A stretch of DNA of 64,000 nucleotides. Source: Symsagittifera roscoffensis (lineage: Eukaryota > Xenacoelomorpha > Acoela > Convolutidae). The notes under the pieces were generated by a model. That model ran no database searches. It worked only from the letters and a program-made list of their open reading frames with translations, and had not been told where the DNA came from. The DNA lies in the NCBI RefSeq assembly GCF_963678635.1, contig NC_087068.1:36343436-36407435 (forward strand), in the 5' to 3' direction. Shown here one piece after another: positions 1 through 11,335 of the stretch (positions within the stretch are counted from its first letter, which is position 1; each line of letters opens with the position of its first letter). The translations under genes were made by a program, and so were the position numbers.

Positions 1-242
1 TAGGACAGTATTACTAGCATCATGTTTTAGGTTCTCCGATCGAATTTCTCATAGGAGAAGATTGTAACTCACCATGTTTCGTCCGCCTACCGGTAGGTTG
101 GGTCAATAGTGGTCCATTATAGCCCCCGCCGGTTTTTTTTCCGTGCTGTAAGTGTGCTGTTGAAGATTCCTCTTTAACTGACCTGATAAAGTCTTGATAT
201 GGAATGGAATCTTATGAATCCTGTACACAAGCGGATGCCCAA

Positions 243-630
243 TCTGCCGCGGATAAATTCGCTTTATCCATCCTAAACTCCGAATTATTCCAATATGGTG
301 AAAGATACACCGTGCCTTTACTTTGTGTTGATAACAAGCCTACCTATTATTAGTCATCGCTTACTCAATTTAAAATTTTGAAGCAAAGGTTAAATAAAGA
401 CTCAGGGTTGCGCGAAAGATTTGCGGATACAATAAAAGAGGACATCAAAAAAGGTCATGTTGTTACGGTCGAGCCACATGATCTACGTTCGCAAACAGAT
501 CACGAGTGGTACCTTCCATACCACCCAGTTAAATATCTGAAAAAGCCGTGTAAGGTGCGCCGTTTCCTTAACGGGCTGCTAAATTTCATGGCACATCCTT
601 AAATCAATCCCTATTGGTGGGTCCAGACCT
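243..630 (+). pseudogene. BEL/Pao reverse transcriptase N-terminal fragment (copy 1)
   Basis: Open part 378-602 (74 codons); the frame extends upstream through similar sequence to about 270 with a TAG at 351. It matches the entry of BEL/Pao RT: a charged helix ending in an EDIKKGHV-like block, then EWYLPYHPV and KVRRFLNGLLNF, the conserved 'pocket' before the RT palm. The palm with the catalytic aspartates is not recognisable downstream (630-1040), so the enzyme is dead. Copy 2 at 6769-6993 differs by one residue (Leu to Pro). Confidence 0.8.
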
Positions 631-1039
631 ACTCCAAAACCTGATTTTTGCACTATTGCGCTTCCGCATATATAGAGGGTATATTTCTCCAGTAAGGAGT
701 TCGCAACCAAGATCAATCTTCGCTTCAATTTTTTATGGCTGGAGAATTTCACATCGGACGTGGTAGTCCATCAGGACACTCGCCATATATTCGGTGCCCA
801 TGACTCGCCGACATTCGCGAAATACGCTTTGTAAAAAACAGAAATTGGTAACCAGTCCACATATCGTGATCCAGCATCAGTGTTTTCCGAAAATTTTCTT
901 ATGGACGAATACTTGGATTTGTACAGAGACATTAATTTAGTCGGGATTTGTTCAAAATGATTGAAATTTGTAATTTTGAAGAAATAGGATTCGCAATGAT
1001 TCGCAATGAGACAGTAATTTTGAAGAACTAACATTCGCT

Positions 1040-1357
1040 TTGAATCCCGATGTCAATGAGACACCTTCATCGGATAAAGCCATGTGTAATGCGGAACAAT
1101 CGTTGCACGTCTCAAGTTTTGAATTGGATCATGTGAAGGACACATTGGTTGTGAGCCGAGGTGTTGATCGCCCTCTCGATAAGGCGATAACTCAACGAAC
1201 CGTTTTGAGTTTTGTATCTTCGGTATTCGAACCTATCGGATTATATGCGCCGTACAACGTAATGAGTCGTCTTTTATATAAAGAAATATGGCGAATAAAG
1301 GGTCAAAAATGGGATGATAACTTACTTGAAGAAACAAGGAAAACATTGTTTCTTTAG
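1040..1357 (+). pseudogene. Pao A17-peptidase/RT-RNase H connection fragment (copy 1)
   Basis: 105 codons open. The stretch VLSFVSSVFEPIGLYAPYNV followed by LLYKEIWR and WDD is the hallmark of the Pao-type A17 peptidase region lying between RT and RNase H in BEL/Pao pol. The frame breaks at a run of A around 1338, where copy 2 has one A fewer and reads differently. A degraded RT-RNase H connection; no function retained. Confidence 0.82.
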
Positions 1358-1489
1358 CACTCCGGCCTTTTTCTGTTAGGTCAACTGACTCTCTTCCCGC
1401 AGTTACTCCACAGAACCTGTGGATTGTATCGAGCTTCACAAGTTCTGTGATAGCTCGCAGGATGTTTTCTGTGTCGTCGGGCGACTCAT

Positions 1490-1885
1490 AAGCTCGCACA
1501 AAAATGATACCTTTTTTGTCTTCGGTAAAGCGCGTGTTGCGCCAATAAGATCTTTGCCAAAACTCAAGTTAGAAATTTGAGCTGCTCTTCTTGCCACACG
1601 GTTACAAAATGAAACTGTGAAAGCACGAACGTTTAAAGTGAACGATATCATTATGTGTTCCATTAGTACCACCATTCTGCGTTGGCTTTATTCTAATGAT
1701 AATTTAGTTGTCTTTGTCGGAAACCGCCTCGGTGAAATACACGAATCTACCACCATTGACGAGTGACACCATGTTCTGCGCGGCTATAATCTAGCTGATA
1801 CCGGTACACGGGGGCTTCCTCTGGAAGCCGTCATTGATAGCAGCTGGGTTATGGACCGATCGTTCTTAGGACTAAGGATTGGTTG
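1490..1885 (+). pseudogene. BEL/Pao RNase H-like domain remnant (copy 1)
   Basis: In one forward frame between about 1515 and 1880, with a few stops, I read KARVAPIRSLPKLKLE, ALLATRLQNETVKA, a TTILRWL block, VGNRLGEIHESTTIDE and NLADTGTRG. These are the successive conserved blocks of the BEL/Pao RNase H domain (the final NxADxxTRG block is diagnostic). It continues from the A17 fragment and precedes integrase. The same blocks recur at about 7874-8269 in copy 2. Confidence 0.7.
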
Positions 1886-2019
1886 TGTAAACCTTATCAA
1901 GAGGAGATCAATAAAATCCGGTTAAAGGGTTCGTCATGCAATTTCGATAATTAAATAGAGACATCATCTACCTTCATCACCGTTGTTGCGTCAATCAAAA
2001 CTCCAGATCTTGGATTTGA

Positions 2020-2690
2020 ATGGGAAAAATTGGTTCTTTTACACTGCAAACGCTAACCATTGCCTTTATGTTAAGGCTTCTGCCGTCTCATGCATATTTT
2101 TGCGGTATCAGAATTGAAACCACCGATCATCTTGAGCTGGATATTGCGGAGAAGAAGCTTATACAACTTGCGCAAACCGACTCATTTCCCGTTGAAATGA
2201 AATTACTCGCCTGTGATGAACCAAATAAGAGTGATGGCGAGATTGCCTCGTACTCCCCGTTCTTGGATCCGGCTGGTATCCTTCGGTCTGCTGGCCGCAT
2301 AAGTCGCTTAGTTGGCATGTTGGTACCAAGTTTGATAGAAAACAACCCAGATTGTTCGACGCCCGCCTCCTCCTTCAGCATTTTCATCAAGGGTTGGACT
2401 ACATGCGCACCGTGATTAACTTGAAGTAAGCTATACTGAGGTTGCGTCGACTGCTGAAGTCTACTGAAAACCATTGCGTTACATGTCGAAAGTGGAAAAC
2501 AACCACAGTCACACCGATTATGGTCGATTTACCTGTCGAACGCCTCGGGTATATGCAGCCACCTTTTTCTCCACAGTTGTGGACTATTTCGGACCATATA
2601 ATCTTAATATTCGAAAGAGCATTTGCCTCACCACCAGGGCTGTAGACCTCGAGGTTATAGCACCACTAGACACAAGCTAGTGTGTGTTGA
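2020..2690 (+). pseudogene. BEL/Pao integrase (N-terminal and core) remnant (copy 1)
   Basis: Open parts are 2020-2415 (131 codons; ends of the RNase H-integrase linker with LELDIAEKKLIQLAQ and FLDPAGILRSAGRISRL, typical of the stretch before the integrase zinc-binding domain) and 2442-2680 in two overlapping frames (HCVTCRKWK zinc-binding cysteines, then DLPVERLGYMQPPF, VDYFGPYNL with the first catalytic Asp, and LTTRAVDLEVIAPLDTS). Switching of frames at about 2560 shows a frameshift. Downstream, 2690-2780 still resembles the block with ERRGTPS and the second Asp region, but with stops. Confidence 0.82.
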
Positions 2691-3059
2691 GCATCGAGCT
2701 ATTCATCGAGCGCCGTGGTACACCCAGCACTTTTTAGTCGAATAACGGAACCTACTTTGTTGGTGCAGAAAAGGAACCTCTTACATGTATCAAGAACTAG
2801 AACAGCATGGCTCCAACCGTCTCTGCACATAAAGTTATAACTTGGAAGTTTAATCCTCCCAGTGCACCCCATCGTGGCGACTCTTGAGCGTATCTCGTCC
2901 GTAGCGTTGGAAGTGTACTCCGTGATATACTAGGCAGTAGGCGGGTGACAGAAGTAGTTTAAGGAACAACACTCAGCTTAGTGGAGCAGGCTTTGCTTGC
3001 AAGGCCGATCACTCCGGTAATTACCAATTAGCGTGATTTAGAAGCCTTAAACCTTAACC

Positions 3060-3430
3060 GTTTTTTGTTTGGGTAGTACTTCGCAAGTTTTCCTTCGCTC
3101 TCTCCTTGGGAATACTCGATCATAAAAAAAGGTACGTAAGCGCGCAGTCAAACGCTGACACTATATGGTCTCATTGGCTACGAAATATGTCTAATTAATT
3201 AACAAGCTCGCGAATTGGAAGCTCAATATGACATAAATCTAAAAACGGGTGATCTCGTGTGAGTAATTGAGCCCGACAGCCCGCGAGGATTTTACCCTCT
3301 TGCTCGCATCGTTGAACTTAACTACGGCAAAGACGGATGCGCAAGTTCCAAATTCAACACAGCCACGAGCGAACTTACCCGACTGATCGCCAAGCTAGCC
3401 CCAGTTCTTGCGTTTTTGGTGGTGTAGGAT
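3060..3430 (+). pseudogene. BEL/Pao integrase C-terminal domain remnant (copy 1)
   Basis: A forward frame with two or three stops reads ELEAQYDINLKTGDLV, then VIEPDSPRGFYPLARIVELN, YGKDGCASSKFNTATSELTR and AKLAPVL. This is the small C-terminal domain that ends BEL/Pao pol in arthropod and other invertebrate elements. It fixes the 3' end of pol at about 3427 (TAG). The open frame 3337-3741 in another phase is a shadow. Confidence 0.8.
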
Positions 3431-3499
3431 GTCGCAGCGTAAAAGTAAACGCGAACGTAAATAAGAGTGAAAAGCTTTTACTACAACAGGACTATTGCC

Positions 3500-3559
3500 T
3501 AGCGTATATGACATCGGGCAAACCTCCGGTCGACCGGGTTCGAATTCCCCCATACGCTA
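3500..3559 (+). other. tRNA-like hairpin with B-box-like sequence (copy 1)
   Basis: TAGCGTAT at 3500-3507 pairs with ATACGCTA at 3552-3559, and GGTTCGAATTC just before the second arm matches a Pol III B box except for one base. A perfect palindrome CCGGTCGACCGG lies inside. The enclosed length is too short for a cloverleaf with a D arm, and I see no good A box, so this is at best a truncated tRNA-derived piece. It is conserved at 9884-9943 in copy 2. Confidence 0.3.
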
Positions 3560-3728
3560 ACCTTTATACATATATACTCGAGAGACTATATACACATTTG
3601 ACCATTTTAACTGTTTTTTCTCTCAAATCCGATTCAGACGTGAATAAGTTTGACCTCCAAAAAAAGCAAGTTGTCTCAAGGGCAAATACCAATCTTTTGA
3701 GAGCTTGCTTCGAGTTTGCAGTTATAAA

Positions 3729-4194
3729 TTGTTGTTGTTAAGGTTGATTTAAAAAAGCGAAAATTATTGTTTTAAGAGTTATTTACCGAAGAATTACTCT
3801 TTATAAATCAAGTACTTCTCATTTTTAGATTTTTTTTGAGACAATGGCTGATTGGAGCGGGCACAAAACTGTTTACTTTGCATATCAACTTTCGTATTTG
3901 TTTTTAAACTAATGTATGCGTGATAGCTCTCAATGCTGTAAGATGTATGTTTTGATATTCTTCAGACTTCATTTAAGCCAGGCGTTAAATTTTTGGGCAT
4001 AAAATGAATTTTATTTCTGCTGGCGATATGTTTTGATTGCGTCCGATTTAATTTTCGATCGTGCTTGAGGTATGTTTTGATCCTGTTTGATTTGCATTAC
4101 GACTGTGCTAGAGGTCTGATTTGATCATGTGCAAAAGCACGTGAAAGAGACTTGCTTCACGAAACCCGGCTTAAGTTTTGTTAACCCTTCAACA
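3729..4194 (+). repeat. Putative shared BEL/Pao LTR between tandem copies
   Basis: Between the end of pol and the gag remnant lies a non-coding stretch starting TGTTGTTGTTAAGG and ending around CCCTTCAACA, which fits a TG...CA-type LTR placed between two tandem internal regions (pol-LTR-gag-pol-LTR). It contains about 2.5 units of the 21/42-bp repeat (about 4020-4132) that is expanded at 10395-11335. Exact ends are inferred; no second intact copy was available to fix the 3' boundary. Confidence 0.35.
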
Positions 4195-4241
4195 CTAAGA
4201 AGTCGCAGAAGATTTTTGAGTTTTATGTATATCACTTTCTT

Positions 4242-6146
4242 TTGTCACGAACCGGTCTTGTCATTTGGAACGACGCCATGAATAACTGCAAAAGTAAACA
4301 CAGCAGTAACATTAACCGTAGACTAAGTACTGAGCAAACTACAAGTTTGCTTTTATGGTTCATGCAAAACGTTTGTGCCATCGTTTACTGCCAACGAAGC
4401 AATACTGAGGATAGAGAGAAGCAATTAATTGTAACAGGTATTCATGTGCTTAACGTTGAGAAAGACTTCATTTCCAATTGTAAGGCTAAGTATCAGTTAC
4501 TCATTTTGTTTAAAAAATGCGTTGAAGAATTGTCTTGAGTTAAAGACCCTCCTCTTGTTGGAGCGTTACAGTGCCAGCTTCAGCAGCCTCAAACTCCGTA
4601 AAAAGCGAAAACGATTACCAATTAAGAACCAAAAAGAAATACAAAACAGGCTTAAGGCAGATATTTTAGGTAAGCAAATTATTACCCCTGAAAGTTAAGC
4701 TTTCTCTTATAACACCCTCGTAATTTAATAAGCACTGTAAGGTTTCAAGGTCTCTAGCGCTTGCTTTATCAAGCAAGGAACATATAAGGCCTTTTCATTG
4801 GTTGCAATCTTCATTGTCTCCATTTTAGACAACTTGCAAATTATCTCTTTTTTTGTCTGCGAGACTTCGTTCTGCTCGTAAACCGAGCCTCTCTCGAGCT
4901 TGCCAGTCGGTTTTTGAACTTCCTTGATTTTTCAAACGTTTCACTCCCATTTATATTTGCAGAGTTTATCCTAAATCAAATGGATGTTTCGTGTCTTAGA
5001 AGTAAATTGTTCATGCCATACAAATAAATTGTTCTTTTTAGCTTCGTTTGTATTTATAAAGCATCGAGCAAATAGACTTGGTAAAAGCATGGAAGAAAAG
5101 ATACATTAAAGATTGAACAGTTTGTTTGAGAACAGAGACTCCATAGAAAAAGTTCCTTACAAATTTTATGCTCTCGTACTAGAATACTCCGAAAATCAAA
5201 GGCACCCGACCAAAACTGAGACAGTTATCGCAAAATATGAAACTTTAATGGATCAGGTAGTTGAATTCAATGAGAAAATCAATCAATTCGCATGAAAGCC
5301 GAAAACCCTGACAAATGCATACCCAAACAGCATCTTTGGCTCCACAAATACAGGATTTTACAGGAGGTTGAAACTTTTAAATTGGGCTTAGAAAATGCAT
5401 AAGTAAAGGAGACCGTAGTAAAGACCCGAAAACTGATGTAGCTGAAGACACTAGATCTAAATCTTCGCTTCAAACTGGATGCACTGCTTCCAGAAGGTGG
5501 ACGGTAGCTTCTAAGAAATCAAACAAAAAAACCTATGATTCAAGCTCACATTCTAGTCGTTATACGGACGCAGTGGAGTCTAAGAAATCTAGTGAGATAG
5601 AATGCAATCTTGCATTGAATAATTTGCTGCAAGAAGAACTTGCCAGGGAGGTCAGCGTAGCTTTGAAGTTATTTTAGCAGTAAGATGAATTAGAATTAGA
5701 ATTAGAGGCTTTAGTTCAAAATCATAAGAGAAAGGTAAAAGAAGTCGAAATTGAATGATTGCAAATGGAAGATGACCTATCTGCCTTGATTGAAAAGTTA
5801 GATAGGACAAGTTTAACAAATGATAGTCTTCAACTTGATGAAAAAAGGGAGGAGGATCGTTCTGGTTTCTGGTTTGATTATATCGAAGACCGTACTTCTA
5901 CTGTTCCGGCCATCCAACCCGAAAACACAGTTAATTTTGAGAACCAAATTTCTTCGTCAATTCCTGAGTTTCATGGAAACTCCGGTCACCGTTGGGCGTG
6001 GAGCATCTAGTGATCCTAGTTTGCATATCAGTAATCATCAAACCTCTCGGCAAACTTGCGCGAGATCAAATTTGTCTTCAAATTTTAAGGACGAATCAGT
6101 TACAATTCCTCTCTGTCTAGCACCTCTTGTCTGTGTTAATTATTAG
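4242..6146 (+). pseudogene. BEL/Pao gag remnant
   Basis: This stretch precedes the copy-2 pol and is the expected place for gag. Several frames are open in turn: 4242-4538, 5113-5295 (charged, helix-rich, with KTETVIAKYETLMDQVVEF), and 5759-6010, which ends in FENQISSSIPEFHG, like the LPxFxG motif that opens the BEL/Pao gag homology region. Coding capacity is broken by stops and frameshifts throughout. Assignment to gag is by position and general character, so only moderately certain. 6147-6391 holds no recognisable coding sequence. Confidence 0.5.
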
Positions 6147-6768
6147 CCACCTTCCACTATTCCTCAAGCTGACTTCCTTCCAAACTAGGGATCAAATGTT
6201 GGTAACACAATAACACAGGGACGGTTGAAATATTTTCTATTAATGCACACAGGTCTTCAATTCCGCAGGTCGCAGGTCTTCAATTCGCATAGGTGCGGAA
6301 AGTATCAATATACCTGAGTTGCAGATTTAATATCCTCACCTAGCTCCAATAAAGGCCTTAAAGAGCAACTATGAAGATGTAGAAATTATCTTAGGACAGT
6401 ATTACTAGCATCATGTTTTATGTTCTCCGATCGAATTTCTCATAGGAGAAGATTGTAACTCACCATGTTTCGTCCGCCTACCGGTAGGTTGGGTCAATAG
6501 TGGTCCATTATAGCCCCCGCCAGTTTTTTTTCCGTGCTGTAAGTGTGCTGTTGAAGAATCCTCTTTAACTGACCTGATAAAGTCTTGATATGGAATGGAA
6601 TCTTATGAATCCTGTACACAAGCGGATGCCCAATCTGCCGCGGATAAATTCGCTTTATCCATCCTAAACTCCGAATTATTCCAATATGGTGAAAGATACA
6701 CCGTGCCTTTACTTTGTGTTGATAACAAGCCTACCTATTATTAGTCATCGCTTACTCAATTTAAAATT

Positions 6769-6993
6769 TTGAAGCAAAGGTTAAATAAAGACTCAGGGTT
6801 GCGCGAAAGATTTGCGGATACAATAAAAGAGGACATCAAAAAAGGTCATGTTGTTACGGTCGAGCCACATGATCCACGTTCGCAAACAGATCACGAGTGG
6901 TACCTTCCATACCACCCAGTTAAATATCTGAAAAAGCCGTGTAAGGTGCGCCGTTTCCTTAACGGGCTGCTAAATTTCATGGCACATCCTTAA
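6769..6993 (+). pseudogene. BEL/Pao reverse transcriptase N-terminal fragment (copy 2)
   Basis: 74 codons, the same as 378-602 with one substitution (HDP in place of HDL). It carries the EWYLPYHPV and KVRRFLNG blocks of BEL/Pao RT and ends at the same stop, without a catalytic palm. Confidence 0.8.
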
Positions 6994-7424
6994 ATCAATC
7001 CCTATTGGTGGGTCCAGACCTACTCCAAAACCTGATTTTTGCACTATTGCGCTTCCGCATATATAGAGGGTATATTTCTCCAGTAAGGAGTTCGCAACCA
7101 ATCTTCGCTTCAATTTTTTATGGCTGGAGAATTTCACATCGGACGTGGTAGTCCATCAGGACACTCGCCATATATTCGGTGCCCATGACTCGCCGACATT
7201 CGCGAAATACGCTTTGTAAAAAACAGAAATTGGTAACCAGTCCACATATCGTGATCCAGCATCAGTGTTTTCCGAAAATTTTCTTATGGACGAATACTTG
7301 GATTTGTACAGAGACATTAATTTAGTCGGGATTTGTTCAAAATGATTGAAATTTGTAATTTTGAAGAAATAGGATTCGCAATGATTCGCAATGAGACAGT
7401 AATTTTGAAGAACTAACATTCGCT

Positions 7425-7763
7425 TTGAATCCCGATGTCAATGAGACACCTTCATCGGATAAAGCCATGTGTAATGCGGAACAATCGTTGCACGTCTCAA
7501 GTTTTGAATTGGATCATGTGAAGGACACATTGGTTGTGAGCCGAGGTGTTGATCGCCCTCTCGATAAGGCGATAACTCAACGAACCGTTTTGAGTTTTGT
7601 ATCTTCGGTATTCGACCCTATCGGATTATATGCGCCGTACAACGTAATGAGTCGTCTTTTATATAAAGAAATATGGCGAATAAAGGGTCAAAAATGGGAT
7701 GATAACTTACTTGAAGAAACAAGGAAACATTGTTTCTTTAGCACTCCGGCCTTTTTCTGTTAG
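7425..7763 (+). pseudogene. Pao A17-peptidase/RT-RNase H connection fragment (copy 2)
   Basis: 112 codons, equal to 1040-1357 up to the A-run near 7724, where one base is missing and the frame runs on seven codons further. It contains SSVFDPIGLYAPYNV; here the Asp common in the family is present, while copy 1 has Glu, so copy 2 keeps the ancestral base. Confidence 0.8.
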
Positions 7764-7873
7764 GTCAACTGACTCTCTTCCCGCAGTTACTCCACAGAAC
7801 CTGTGGATTGTATCGAGCTTCACAAGTTCTGTGATAGCTCGCAGGATGTTTTCTGTGTCGTCGGGCGACTCAT

Positions 7874-8269
7874 AAGCTCGCACAAAAATGATACCTTTTT
7901 TGTCTTCGGTAAAGCGCGTGTTGCGCCAATAAGATCTTTGCCAAAACTCAAGTTAGAAATTTGAGCTGCTCTTCTTGCCACACGGTTACAAAATGAAACT
8001 GTGAAAGCAGGAACGTTTAAAGTGAACGATATCATTATGTGTTCCATTAGTACCACCATTCTGCGTTGGCTTTATTCTAATGATAATTTAGTTGTCTTTG
8101 TCGGAAACCGCCTCGGTGAAATACACGAATCTACCACCATTGACGAGTGACACCATGTTCTGCGCGGCTATAATCTAGCTGATACCGGTACACGGGGGCT
8201 TCCTCTGGAAGCCGTCATTGATAGCAGCTGGGTTATGGACCGATCGTTCTTAGGACTAAGGATTGGTTG
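7874..8269 (+). pseudogene. BEL/Pao RNase H-like domain remnant (copy 2)
   Basis: Same order of RNase H blocks as in copy 1, from KARVAPIRSL to NLADTGTRG, with the same internal stops. Non-functional duplicate. Confidence 0.68.
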
Positions 8270-8403
8270 TGTAAACCTTATCAAGAGGAGATCAATAAAA
8301 TCCGGTTAAAGGGTTCGTCATGCAATTTCGATAATTATATAGAGACATCATCTACCTTCATCACCGTTGTTGCGTCAATCAAAACTCCAGATCTTGGATT
8401 TGA

Positions 8404-9074
8404 ATGGGAAAAATTGGTTCTTTTACACTGCAAACGCTAACCATTGCCTTTATGTTAAGGCTTCTGCCGTCTCATGCATATTTTTGCGGTATCAGAATTG
8501 AAACCACCGATCATCTTGAGCTGGATATTGCGGAGAAGAAGCTTATACAACTTGCGCAAACCGACTCATTTCCCGTTGAAATGAAATTACTCGCATGTGA
8601 TGAACCAAATAAGAGTGATGGCGAGATTGCCTCGTACTCCCCGTTCTTGGATCCGGCTGGTATCCTTCGGTCTGCTGGCCGCATAAGTCGCTTAGTTGGC
8701 ATGTTGGTACCAAGTTTGATAGAAAACAACCCAGATTGTTCGACGCCCGCCTCCTCCTTCAGCATTTTCATCAAGGGTTGGACTACATGCGCACCGTGAT
8801 TAACTTGAAGTAAGCTATACTGAGGTTGCTTCGACTGCTGAAGTCTACTGAAAACCATTGCGTTACATGTCGAAAGTGGAAAACAACCACAGTCACACCG
8901 ATTATGGTCGATTTACCTGTCGAACGCCTCGGGTATATGCAGCCACCTTTTCCTCCACAGTTGTGGACTATTTCGGACCATATAATCTTAATATTCGAAA
9001 GAGCATTTGCCTCACCACCAGGGCTGTAGACCTCGAGGTTATAGCACCACTAGACACAAGCTAGTGTGTGTTGA
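8404..9074 (+). pseudogene. BEL/Pao integrase remnant (copy 2)
   Basis: Equivalent of 2020-2690: linker block with AEKKLIQLAQ, zinc-binding HCVTCRKWK, DLPVERLGYMQPPF and VDYFGPYNL, split over two overlapping frames (8826-9029 and 8858-9064) by the same frameshift as copy 1. Confidence 0.8.
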
Positions 9075-9443
9075 GCATCGAGCTATTCATCGAGCGCCGT
9101 GGTACACCCAGCACTTTTTAGTCGAATAACGGAACCTACTTTGTTGGTGCAGAAAAGGAACCTCTTACATGTATCAAGAACTAGAACAGCATGGCTCCAA
9201 CCGTCTCTGCACATAAAGTTATAACTTGGAAGTTTAATCCTCCCAGTGCACCCCATCGTGGCGACTCTTGAGCGTATCTCGTCCGTAGCAGTGGAAGTGT
9301 ACTCCGTGATATACTAGGCAGTAGGCGGGTGACAGAAGTAGTTTAAGGAACAACACTCAGCTTAGTGGAGCAGGCTTTGCTTGCAAGGCCGATCACTCCG
9401 GTAATTACCAATTAGCGTGATTTAGAAGCCTTAAACCTTAACC

Positions 9444-9814
9444 GTTTTTTGTTTGGGTAGTACTTCGCAAGTTTTCCTTCGCTCTCTCCTTGGGAATACT
9501 CGATCATAAAAAAAGGTACGTAAGCGCGCAGTCAAACGCTGACACTATATGGTCTCATTGGCTACGAAATATGTCTAATTAATTAACAAGCTCGCGAATT
9601 GGAAGCTCAATATGACATAAATCTAAAAACGGGTGATCTCGTGTGAGTAATTGAGCCCGACAGCCCGCGAGGATTTTACCCTCTTGCTCGCATCGTTGAA
9701 CTTAACTACGGCAAAGACGGATGCGCAAGTTCCAAATTCAACACAGCCACGAGCGAACTTACCCGACTGATCGCCAAGCTAGCCCCAGTTCTTGCGTTTT
9801 TGGTGGTGTAGGAT
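9444..9814 (+). pseudogene. BEL/Pao integrase C-terminal domain remnant (copy 2)
   Basis: Equivalent of 3060-3430, with VIEPDSPRGFYPLARIVELN and the KLAPVL end. The tRNA-like hairpin follows at 9884-9943. Confidence 0.76.
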
Positions 9815-9883
9815 GTCGCAGCGTAAAAGTAAACGCGAACGTAAATAAGAGTGAAAAGCTTTTACTACAACAGGACTATTGCC

Positions 9884-9943
9884 TAGCGTATATGACATCG
9901 GGCAAACCTCCGGTCGACCGGGTTCGAATTCCCCCATACGCTA
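9884..9943 (+). other. tRNA-like hairpin with B-box-like sequence (copy 2)
   Basis: Same 8-bp terminal pairing TAGCGTAT/ATACGCTA and B-box-like GGTTCGAATTC as at 3500-3559; no change between copies. Confidence 0.3.
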
Positions 9944-10394
9944 ACCTTTATACATATATACTCGAGAGACTATATACACATTTGACCATTTTAACTGTTT
10001 TTTCTCTCAAATCCGATTCAGACGTGAATAAGTTTGACCTCCAAAAAAAGCAAGTTGTCTCAAGGGCAAATACCAATCTTTTGAGAGCTTGCTTCGAGTT
10101 TGCAGTTATAAATTGTTGTTGTTAAGGTTGATTTAAAAAAGCGAAAATTATTGTTTTAAGAGTTATTTACCGAAGAATTACTCTTTATAAATCAAGTACT
10201 TCTCATTTTTAGATTTTTTTGAGACAATGGCTGATTGGAGCGGGCACAAAACTGTTTACTTTGCATATCAACTTTCGTATTTGTTTTTAAACTAATGTAT
10301 GCGTGATAGCTCTCAATGCTGTAAGATGTATGTTTTGATATTCTTCAGACTTCATTTAAGCCAGGCGTTAAATTTTTGGGCATAAAATGAATTT

Positions 10395-11335
10395 TATTTC
10401 TGCTGGCGATATGTTTTGATTGCGTCCGATTTAATTTTCGATCGTGCTTGAGGTATGTTTTGATCCTGTTTGATTTGCATTACGACTGTGCTAGAGGTCT
10501 GATTTGATCATGTGCGATTGATTTTTCAACTTTGCTCAAGGTTCGTTTTGCATTGCAATCGATTCATGTTTCTACAGTGCTCAAGATATATTTCGACTGT
10601 ACTCAATTTATTGCGCGATTGTGTCAGTTTTTTTGTTTCTACCATGCTGTAGGTATGTTTCGACCATGCAAAGGATTTTTTTTTCGATCGTGTCTGAATT
10701 ATTTTTTTTTTGCAGTACTCGAAGTATGTTTCGATCGTGTCCAATTTATGATATGTTTTGACTGTGCTCAAGTTATCTTTCGATCTTGTCCAATTTTGGT
10801 TTCTACAGTGTTCAAGTTCAGCTTCGATTGTGTCCGATTTATATTTCGACCTTACTCGAGGTATGTTTCGAACGTGTCGGATTCACCTTTCAATTGTGCT
10901 CGAGGTATGTTCTGATCGTGTCCTAATCATTTTTCTTCCGTGCTCGAGATTTGTTCTGATCGTTTCGGATTCATGATTCGACCGAGCTCTATGTTTATTA
11001 TGATTGTGTCCAATTCGAGGTAAGACCGTGCTCGAGTATGTCTTGATAGTGTGCGATTAGGTTTCTATTATGCTCGAGGTATATTTCGATGTTGCTCAAT
11101 TTGTGCTTCGATCGTGCTCGATTTATGATTCGGCCGTGCTCGAGGTTCGTTTCGAAGGTGCTCGAGGTATTTTGTGTCCGACTTATGTTCCGACCGTGCT
11201 CGAGGTATGTTTCGATTTATGTTTCGACCGTGCTCGAGGTTCGTTTCGAAGGTGCTCGAATAAATTTTGACTATTCTCGAGGTACGTTGATCGAACCTGA
11301 TTCGACCCTGGTTCGACCCAAGTTCGACCATCAGA
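10395..11335 (+). repeat. Degenerate 21/42-bp minisatellite
   Basis: About 0.94 kb of head-to-tail, diverged units near TTCGACCGTGCTCGAGGTAT, alternating with a sister unit near TTCGATCGTGTCCGATTTAT, so the higher-order period is about 42 bp. The unit is 7 codons long, which keeps several frames open on both strands over the array (10532-10915, 11070-11349 and others); these are not genes. A short run of the same repeat lies in the LTR of copy 1 (about 4020-4132), showing that the array grew from sequence native to the BEL element. The most regular units are at 11090-11270. Confidence 0.85.

Larger units (their letters stand above)
1..4132 (+). mobile_element. BEL/Pao LTR retrotransposon, tandem copy 1 (pol and 3' end)
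   Basis: The segment encodes, in order, broken pieces of BEL/Pao pol: RT entry region, the A17-peptidase/RNase H connection, RNase H, integrase and the integrase C-terminal domain. It is repeated at 6392-10515 with few substitutions and small indels (a 6-bp one near 706-716, a 1-bp one near 1338, a 1-bp one in the T-run near 3832). The gag part of this copy is outside the window. No frame is intact. Family assignment rests on characteristic pol blocks listed in the sub-entries; it is seen in sequence plus family knowledge. Confidence 0.85.
6392..10515 (+). mobile_element. BEL/Pao LTR retrotransposon, tandem copy 2 (pol and 3' end)
   Basis: Near-identical repeat of 1-4132 starting at the same TAGGACAGTATTACTAGC sequence. 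Similarity stops abruptly after GATCATGTGC (4132/10515), where copy 1 continues into the LTR/gag junction and copy 2 runs into the minisatellite. Both copies share the same inactivating lesions (for example the stop before the RT fragment), so the element was dead before it was duplicated. Confidence 0.85.

Noticed and set aside
771-1034. Minus-strand frame repeated at 7156-7419
   Set aside because: Antisense shadow of BEL pol; kept in both copies only because the DNA is duplicated.
3337-3741. 134-codon frame at the end of BEL pol (also 9721-10125)
   Set aside because: Different phase from the recognisable integrase C-terminal domain, and it overlaps the tRNA-like hairpin; no domain.
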